A DNA stretch of 64,000 bases from Streptomyces rubellomurinus (GTDB taxonomy: Bacteria > Actinomycetota > Actinomycetes > Streptomycetales > Streptomycetaceae). The notes below the pieces were generated by a model. The model did not search any database. It was not told where the DNA came from and worked only from the letters and a program-made list of their open reading frames with translations. Location of the stretch: contig NZ_JZKH01000001.1 of the NCBI RefSeq assembly GCF_000961885.1, positions 248,001 to 312,000 on the forward strand. Direction: 5' to 3'. This document shows, one piece after another, positions 59,082 to 64,000 of this stretch; position 1 is the stretch's first letter; each line of letters opens with the position of its first letter. The translations under genes were made by a program, and so were the position numbers.

Positions 59082-59098
59082 GTTCACGCGATGCCCCG
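59082..59098 (+). promoter_or_regulatory. Second copy of the 17-bp element, upstream of the AraC gene
   Basis: GTTCACGCGATGCCCCG, identical to 55187-55203. TAGGTT (59079-59084) overlaps it as a possible -10. The ATG within it (59091) is in frame with the AraC gene and six bases after the -10, so a leaderless transcript starting there is also possible. Confidence 0.5.
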
Positions 59099-59180
59099 CA
59101 CCGGGCCCGCTGCCATGGTGGTCCGGACGGCACGGCGGTGGACGGGACCACCGGCGGCCGGCCGACCCGAGAGGAACCCG

Positions 59181-60206
59181 GTGCCCGCATCTCTCTCCAC
59201 CGCGCGACTGTCCGCCTCCGACCGGGCGGAGACCTGGCACGAGGCGCTGGCCCACGCGTTCGTGCCGATGAGAGTGGAACTCCTGGAGGAGGTGCCGACG
59301 CCCGGGGCGATCGTCGGCCACCAGCTCGGCCCGGTGCGGATATCGAGGGTCCAGGCGGGGCCCCAGGTGGTGACGCGCAGCCGGCGCATGATCGCCGACG
59401 GCGGCCCGCCGTCGCTGATCCTCAGCCTCCAGGAGCGCGGCACCGCGCTCAAGGAGCAGGACGGCCGGGAGTCGGTCATCCGGCCGGGCGAGTTCTCCCT
59501 CACCGACACCTCCCGGGTCTTCCGGAAGGGGATCGAGGAGCGGTTCGCCTTCACGTCCTTCCACTTCCCGCGCGCCGAGCTGGACGTCCCGGAACGGGAC
59601 CTGAGGGCGCTCACCGCGACGCCGTTCAGCGCGACCGAGGGCAGTGCCGCACTGGTGGCGACCTACTTCGCGCGGATGGCGCGCGAGGCGCAGGCGCTGG
59701 ACGACGCCGTCGGCCGCCGGGCCGCGGCCACCGCGCTCGACCTGCTGGCGCTGCTGGTCGACGACCGGTCGGGGCGCTCCCGGCCGCAGGCCTCGCGGAG
59801 CGCGGCCTCGCTGGAGCGGGTCAAGGAGCACATCCTGCGCAACCTCCGCGATCCGGACCTGTCGCCGTCCACGATCGCCGAGGCGAACTTCATGTCGGTC
59901 CGCTTCCTCCACAAGCTCTTCCACCTGGAGGGCACCACGGTCGGCGGGTGGATCCGGACCCAGCGGCTGGAGCGGTGCAGCCGGGACCTCCTCCGCCCGG
60001 TGGCCGCGGAACTCGGGGTGGCGGGGATCGCCCGCCGCTGGGGCTTCGCCAACTCCAGCCACTTCAGCCGCGCCTTCCGCGCCGCCTACGGCATGACGCC
60101 GAGGGACTGGCAGGTCGGCGGAAGTCCGGCGCACTGCCCCTCCGTCAGGTCGCCACGGTCGGTGCGGGAGGGGTCCAGCGACGGGTCGGGGGAACGGTGC
60201 CGCTGA
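59181..60206 (+). CDS. AraC-family transcription regulator
   Basis: A 341-aa AraC-type regulator with an N-terminal sensing domain (~10-220; VVTRSRRMIADGGPPSLILS, ESVIRPGEFSLTDTSRVF) of the AraC_binding_2 kind and a C-terminal DNA-binding domain: DLSPSTIAEANFMSVRFLHK and AGIARRWGFANSSHFSRAFR, ending YGMTPRDWQ, plus a ~30-residue polar tail. The start is the GTG at 59181, five bases after AGAGGA; ATG 59091 is an alternative if the transcript is leaderless. Its position right after the sugar importer suggests it controls that unit or the upstream hydrolase, which shares its promoter element. Confidence 0.92.
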   Translation: MPASLSTARLSASDRAETWHEALAHAFVPMRVELLEEVPTPGAIVGHQLGPVRISRVQAGPQVVTRSRRMIADGGPPSLILSLQERGTALKEQDGRESVIRPGEFSLTDTSRVFRKGIEERFAFTSFHFPRAELDVPERDLRALTATPFSATEGSAALVATYFARMAREAQALDDAVGRRAAATALDLLALLVDDRSGRSRPQASRSAASLERVKEHILRNLRDPDLSPSTIAEANFMSVRFLHKLFHLEGTTVGGWIRTQRLERCSRDLLRPVAAELGVAGIARRWGFANSSHFSRAFRAAYGMTPRDWQVGGSPAHCPSVRSPRSVREGSSDGSGERCR

Positions 60207-60404
60207 CCATGCCCGCGTCGATCGTAGCCGCGCCACCATGTCCTTCGTGCCCGGATCACACCTTCGGGTGAGCGGCGGAACAGGCTTGCGACCCGCCCCG
60301 TGCTGATCACCCGACAGGGGGGGCGGGAGGTCCGCCGGTCGGGGTGTCGGTGGGTGTCGGTACTGTTCCTCACCTGATCAGGCGGGTGTGGAGAGGGGCG
60401 GGGC

Positions 60405-63400
60405 GTGCGGCGCTGGGAGTTCGTCGAGGGTGGCTCGGACAAGTTCTGGGAGGCCGCGGTCGACGGTGCCGTGGTGACCGTGCGGTACGGGCGGACGGGC
60501 ACCGGCGGGCGGGAGCAGAGCAAGGAGTTCCCGACCGCGGAGGCGGCGCGGGCGCACTTCGCCAGGACGGTCGCCGAGAAGGAGCGCAAGGGCTACCGGG
60601 AGACCGGGGCCGGCGCGGCCGCCGGCCCACGGCCCGGCGCGGCGGCGCCGACGGCCGGGAGCACGACCGTGGCCGAGCCGCCGGACGTCCCGGTCGACGA
60701 GGACGCCTTCGTCCTGCCGGAGGCCTGGCGGCGGGTGCTGATCCCCCGCCGGGGCGGCGTGCCCCGGCCGCCGACCGCGCCGGTGAAGGACGTGGTGAAC
60801 GAGTACCACGCCGCGCTGGGGCGGCTGGACGCCTGGCTGGAGCAGGCGCTCGGCTCGAACCGGAGCACCGCCGACCTGGTGGCGGCCGCCCGCGCGCACC
60901 GGTCCGGCAGCCGGAGCCCGCTCGGTGCGGCGGTGCTGGCCGCGGCGTTCGCGGTCCCCTCCGAGAACAAGGTCCGGACGGCGGTGGACGCCTGGGTGGC
61001 GGAGTTCGGCCTGCCGTTCGCGGCCAGGGCGACCGTCGAGCTGCTCACGGTGGCGGTCGAGACCGACTGGAACGGCGTACGCCCCGCCAACCCGCGCGTC
61101 CGGCGCTCGTCCGCCCGGGCGATCGCGGCGCACCGCCCCGCCGCGGACCGCGTGCGCTCGCTGCTGGCGGCCTGCGACGAGGAGACCCACCGCGCGGTGG
61201 TCGAGGCGCTGGCCGGGTGCCGGAGCGACCTGTCCCACCTGGTGGTGGCGGCGTACCTGGTGCCGTCCGAGTCCGACTGGGCCGAGCAGTGCGTGACCTC
61301 GGCCGCGCGGCTGGGCTCGGCCGAGTGGTCGCTGCTGCTGTGCTCGCTCTCCTCGGCCGCGCCGCTGGAGAAGCTCCCCCAGCTGCCGGACCTGGGCTGG
61401 AACGGCTGGTCCGCCGCGACCGTCGCGACCATGGCGGAGGGGCTCCGGGGCGGCGCCGCACCGCTGCTGCTGCGGGCCCTGGCCCACAACTACCTCTACA
61501 GCGACCAGCAGAAGCAGCTGCTGGAGGCGATAGCCGAGCTGCCCTCCGACGAGGGCTTCCGGGGGCTGCTGGCCCACCAGGGGAACGGCAAGGCGGCCCG
61601 GGGAGCCCTGATGGCGGCCATGCGCCGCTTCCCCCGGCGTGCGCTGCGCCTCCTCGCGGAGGCCGCCGCGGCGCCCGCCGATCCGGCCGCGCGGCGGCTC
61701 GCCCGCCAGTTCCTCGCCCCGCACGCCGCCGCCCACCGCGCGGCCGCGCTGGAGCTGCTGTCGGAGCTGACGCCGGAGCAGGCGGCCGTGGTCGAGCCGC
61801 TCACCGATCCGGGCGACCGGGTGCCGGACGTCCCGGCCGAGTCGCTGCCCGAGCTGTTCACCAGCCCGCCGTGGACCCGGCCGCGCTCCACCGCCAGGCC
61901 CCGCGTGCTGACCGGCCTCACCGTGCCGCCGCGGCCGGAGCGGACGGAGCTGCGCTGGCTGCCGGGTGAGCGGGAGGCCTGGGCGGCCTCCGAGTCCTGG
62001 TACGCGCGCTGGTCGGACGGCGACTGGGAGCGCACCGCCCGCAGGTTGCAGGCCCCGACCGGGCACCTCCGCTCCAACGCGCACGAGGAACTGGCGCTGT
62101 TCGCCTACGGCGACGAGGAGTTGGGCCGGCCGCTGATCTCGCGGTGGCGCGGCGACGACTACCTCTGGGACGCCACCGGCGCGCTGCGCCGGGTCGCCGC
62201 CCGCTTCGGACCGGACGCGCTGGAGCCGATGCGGGCCGCCGCGCTGCAGAACCCGGCCGCGTACGGCGCCCTGCTCCTGCCGTACCTGGACGCCGAGGTG
62301 GCCGCGACCATGGCGGACTGGCTGCTGCGCCTCAAGTCGGCCGGGGACACCGCCCGTTCGTGGTTCGCCCGGCACGGGTTGGACGCGGCCCGGCTGCTGG
62401 TGCCCGCCGCTGTCGGCAAGGCCGGGACGGCCCGGCGCGCCGCCGAGCAGGCCCTGCGGCTGATCGGCGCGGAGCAGGGCGCCGCGGCGGTGGGCGCGGT
62501 GGCCGGCGAGTACGGGCCGCAGGCGCAGGAGGCGGTGGGCGCGCTGCTGTCGGCCGACCCGCTGGTCAACGTGCTGCCGGCGAAGCTGCCCCGCCCCGGC
62601 GACTGGGCGGAGCCGATGATGCTGCCGCAGCTGCTGGTGCGCGGCGGCGGGGGCGCGCTGCCCGCCGAGGCGGTGCGGCACGTGCTCACCATGCTCGCGC
62701 TGTCGAAGGCGGGTTCGTTCTACCCGGGCCTGGACCAGGTGGCCGAGGTGTGCGAGCCGCGGTCGTTGACGGAGTTCGGCTGGGCGGTGTTCGAGCAGTG
62801 GCGGCTGGCCGGCATGCCGGCCCAGGACGGGTGGGCGCTGCACGCGCTCGGCCGGCTGGGCGACGACGAGACGGTCCGCCGGCTGACGCCGGTGCTCCGG
62901 GCCTGGCCGGGCGAGGGGGCGCACCACCGCGCGGTGGACGGCCTGGAGGTGCTGGCCGGGATCGGCAGCGACGTCGCCCTGCTGCACCTGCACGGCATCG
63001 CGCAGCGGGTGAAGTTCAAGGCGCTCAAGGCGCGGGCGCAGGAGAAGATCGCCGAGGTGGCGGCCGGGCTGGGCCTGTCCGGGGAGCAGCTGTCCGACCG
63101 CCTGGTGCCGGACTTCGGGCTGGACGCCGAGGGGACCACCGTCGTCGACTACGGGACCCGGACGTTCATGGTGGGCTTCGACGAGCAGCTCAAGCCGTAC
63201 GTGCTGGACGGCGACGGCGCCCGCCGCAAGGACCTGCCGGCGCCGGGGGCGCGGGACGACGCCGAGCTGGCGCCGGCCGAGCGCAAGCGCTTCGCCGCGC
63301 TGAAGAAGGACGTCCGCACGGTGGCGGGGGACCAGATCCGCCGCCTGGAGGACGCGATGGTCTCCGGACGGTCGTGGACGGCCGAGGAGTTCGCGCAGCT

Positions 63401-64000
63401 CTTCGTCGGGCATCCGCTGCTGTGGCACCTGGTGCGCCGCCTGGTGTGGCTGGCCGAGGCGGACGGCACGGCGACGGCGTTCCGGGTCGCCGAGGACCGC
63501 ACCCTGGCGGACGTCCGGGACGAGGTGTTCGCGCTGCCCGCCGGGGCCACCGTCCGGCTGGCCCACCCGCTGCTGCTCGGCGGGGACCTCGCCGCCTGGT
63601 CGGAGCTGTTCGCCGACTACGAGATCCTGCAGCCGTTCCGTCAGCTCGGCCGCCCGGTGTTCGCGCTGACCGAGGAGGAGCGGGCGGGCCACCGGCTGGC
63701 CCGCTTCGAGAACGGCCCGGTGCTGCCCACCGGCCGGCTGGTCGGCCTGGAGCGGCGCGGCTGGCAGCGCGGCGAGCCGCAGGATGCGGGCGTGGAGCGC
63801 TGGCTGTCCCGCCGGGTCGGGCCCGACCGCTACGTGGTGCTCGCCCCGGAGCACGGCATCGCGGTCGGCGTGCACGACGTCTTTCCCGAGCAGCGCGTGG
63901 AGACGGTGTGGATCGACAGCCACCCGGGCGACTACTGGGTCCACGGCCGGACGTTCCCGACGTTCGCCGAGCTCGACCCGGTGATCGCCTCCGAGGTGAT
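60405..64000 (+). CDS. WGR-DUF4132 domain protein (3' end outside window)
   Basis: The frame stays open for about 1198 codons to the window edge. The N-terminus is a WGR domain: RRWEFVEGGSDKFWEAAVDG, with VRYGRTGTGGREQSKEF, the segment that gives the family its name; EAARAHFARTVAEKERKGY completes it. After a Pro/Ala linker comes a very long helical-repeat region, then a DUF4132-like C-terminal part, VGFDEQLKPYVLDGDGARRK and FAALKKDVRTVAGDQIRRLE, HPLLWHLVRRLVWLAEADG. WGR domains occur in PARPs and in MolR-like proteins; the function of WGR-DUF4132 proteins is not established. The start is GTG at 60405 after GGAGAGG. Confidence 0.88.
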   Translation, partial: MRRWEFVEGGSDKFWEAAVDGAVVTVRYGRTGTGGREQSKEFPTAEAARAHFARTVAEKERKGYRETGAGAAAGPRPGAAAPTAGSTTVAEPPDVPVDEDAFVLPEAWRRVLIPRRGGVPRPPTAPVKDVVNEYHAALGRLDAWLEQALGSNRSTADLVAAARAHRSGSRSPLGAAVLAAAFAVPSENKVRTAVDAWVAEFGLPFAARATVELLTVAVETDWNGVRPANPRVRRSSARAIAAHRPAADRVRSLLAACDEETHRAVVEALAGCRSDLSHLVVAAYLVPSESDWAEQCVTSAARLGSAEWSLLLCSLSSAAPLEKLPQLPDLGWNGWSAATVATMAEGLRGGAAPLLLRALAHNYLYSDQQKQLLEAIAELPSDEGFRGLLAHQGNGKAARGALMAAMRRFPRRALRLLAEAAAAPADPAARRLARQFLAPHAAAHRAAALELLSELTPEQAAVVEPLTDPGDRVPDVPAESLPELFTSPPWTRPRSTARPRVLTGLTVPPRPERTELRWLPGEREAWAASESWYARWSDGDWERTARRLQAPTGHLRSNAHEELALFAYGDEELGRPLISRWRGDDYLWDATGALRRVAARFGPDALEPMRAAALQNPAAYGALLLPYLDAEVAATMADWLLRLKSAGDTARSWFARHGLDAARLLVPAAVGKAGTARRAAEQALRLIGAEQGAAAVGAVAGEYGPQAQEAVGALLSADPLVNVLPAKLPRPGDWAEPMMLPQLLVRGGGGALPAEAVRHVLTMLALSKAGSFYPGLDQVAEVCEPRSLTEFGWAVFEQWRLAGMPAQDGWALHALGRLGDDETVRRLTPVLRAWPGEGAHHRAVDGLEVLAGIGSDVALLHLHGIAQRVKFKALKARAQEKIAEVAAGLGLSGEQLSDRLVPDFGLDAEGTTVVDYGTRTFMVGFDEQLKPYVLDGDGARRKDLPAPGARDDAELAPAERKRFAALKKDVRTVAGDQIRRLEDAMVSGRSWTAEEFAQLFVGHPLLWHLVRRLVWLAEADGTATAFRVAEDRTLADVRDEVFALPAGATVRLAHPLLLGGDLAAWSELFADYEILQPFRQLGRPVFALTEEERAGHRLARFENGPVLPTGRLVGLERRGWQRGEPQDAGVERWLSRRVGPDRYVVLAPEHGIAVGVHDVFPEQRVETVWIDSHPGDYWVHGRTFPTFAELDPVIASEV

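Noticed and set aside
59091..59180. Leaderless ATG start of the second AraC gene
   Set aside because: It is possible because of TAGGTT six bases upstream, but the added 30 residues are low-complexity and the GTG at 59181 has a good RBS; kept only as an alternative.
60378..63944. A 1188-codon minus-strand open frame
   Set aside because: It is antisense to the WGR-DUF4132 gene, whose WGR domain is clear; the composition is typical of a shadow frame.

Overview
This is 64 kb of very GC-rich chromosomal DNA with strongly G/C-biased third codon positions, frequent GTG and TTG starts, many 4-base ATGA/GTGA gene overlaps and only three UUA codons that I could find in genuine genes. Together with a Streptomyces-type phospholipase D, a secreted beta/gamma-crystallin protein, a LAL-type LuxR regulator and sugar importers that lack their own ATPase, this points to a streptomycete (Streptomyces or Kitasatospora). 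I see no rRNA, tRNA, CRISPR array, integrase or transposase.

Layout. 1-9.6 kb: a quinone-oxidoreductase 3' end, a decayed MarR-type regulator, a SnoaL-like protein divergent from a 14-TM MFS exporter, a secreted NTF2-fold protein, a carotenoid oxygenase, a STAND-type ATPase regulator and a cytochrome P450, then a secreted beta/gamma-crystallin protein. 10-17.5 kb: a complete 5-oxoproline (pyroglutamate) module made of two divergent units around one GntR operator. The leftward unit is GntR regulator, pxpA, pxpB, pxpC and an NCS1 permease. The rightward unit is DUF969, DUF979 and pcp. 17.5-19.2 kb: secreted phospholipase D.

19.3-32.0 kb: four very large genes without an assigned function, in two convergent pairs. 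The products are 1791, 543, 954 and 926 aa; the last looks like a DUF6603 protein. They have no obvious signal peptides, membrane segments or catalytic motifs. Both lead genes carry an early TTA codon, so both transcripts should depend on the bldA leucyl-tRNA. This is the best candidate for an undescribed system in the window.

32.2-42.4 kb: a galactose utilisation region. It has a secreted GH59-type galactosidase with a ricin-type lectin domain, a CUT2 sugar ABC importer (binding protein, double ATPase, permease), a DeoR regulator, galK and galT. Shared TTTGA(T/A)T elements lie upstream of the importer, galK and galT. 42.4-51.9 kb: a group of single genes, many in divergent pairs: DUF1275 membrane protein, YtcJ-type amidohydrolase, isochorismatase-family hydrolase, DoxX protein, FAD disulfide oxidoreductase, Dps, chloroperoxidase-type hydrolase, secreted VOC protein and an AraC regulator. 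52-60.2 kb: a LAL regulator, an alpha/beta hydrolase that has lost its nucleophilic serine and carries a TTA codon, a CUT1 sugar importer (binding protein plus two permeases) and a second AraC regulator. 60.4 kb to the end: a WGR-DUF4132 protein cut off by the window edge.

All assignments come from reading motifs, gene order and codon patterns. No database search was run.
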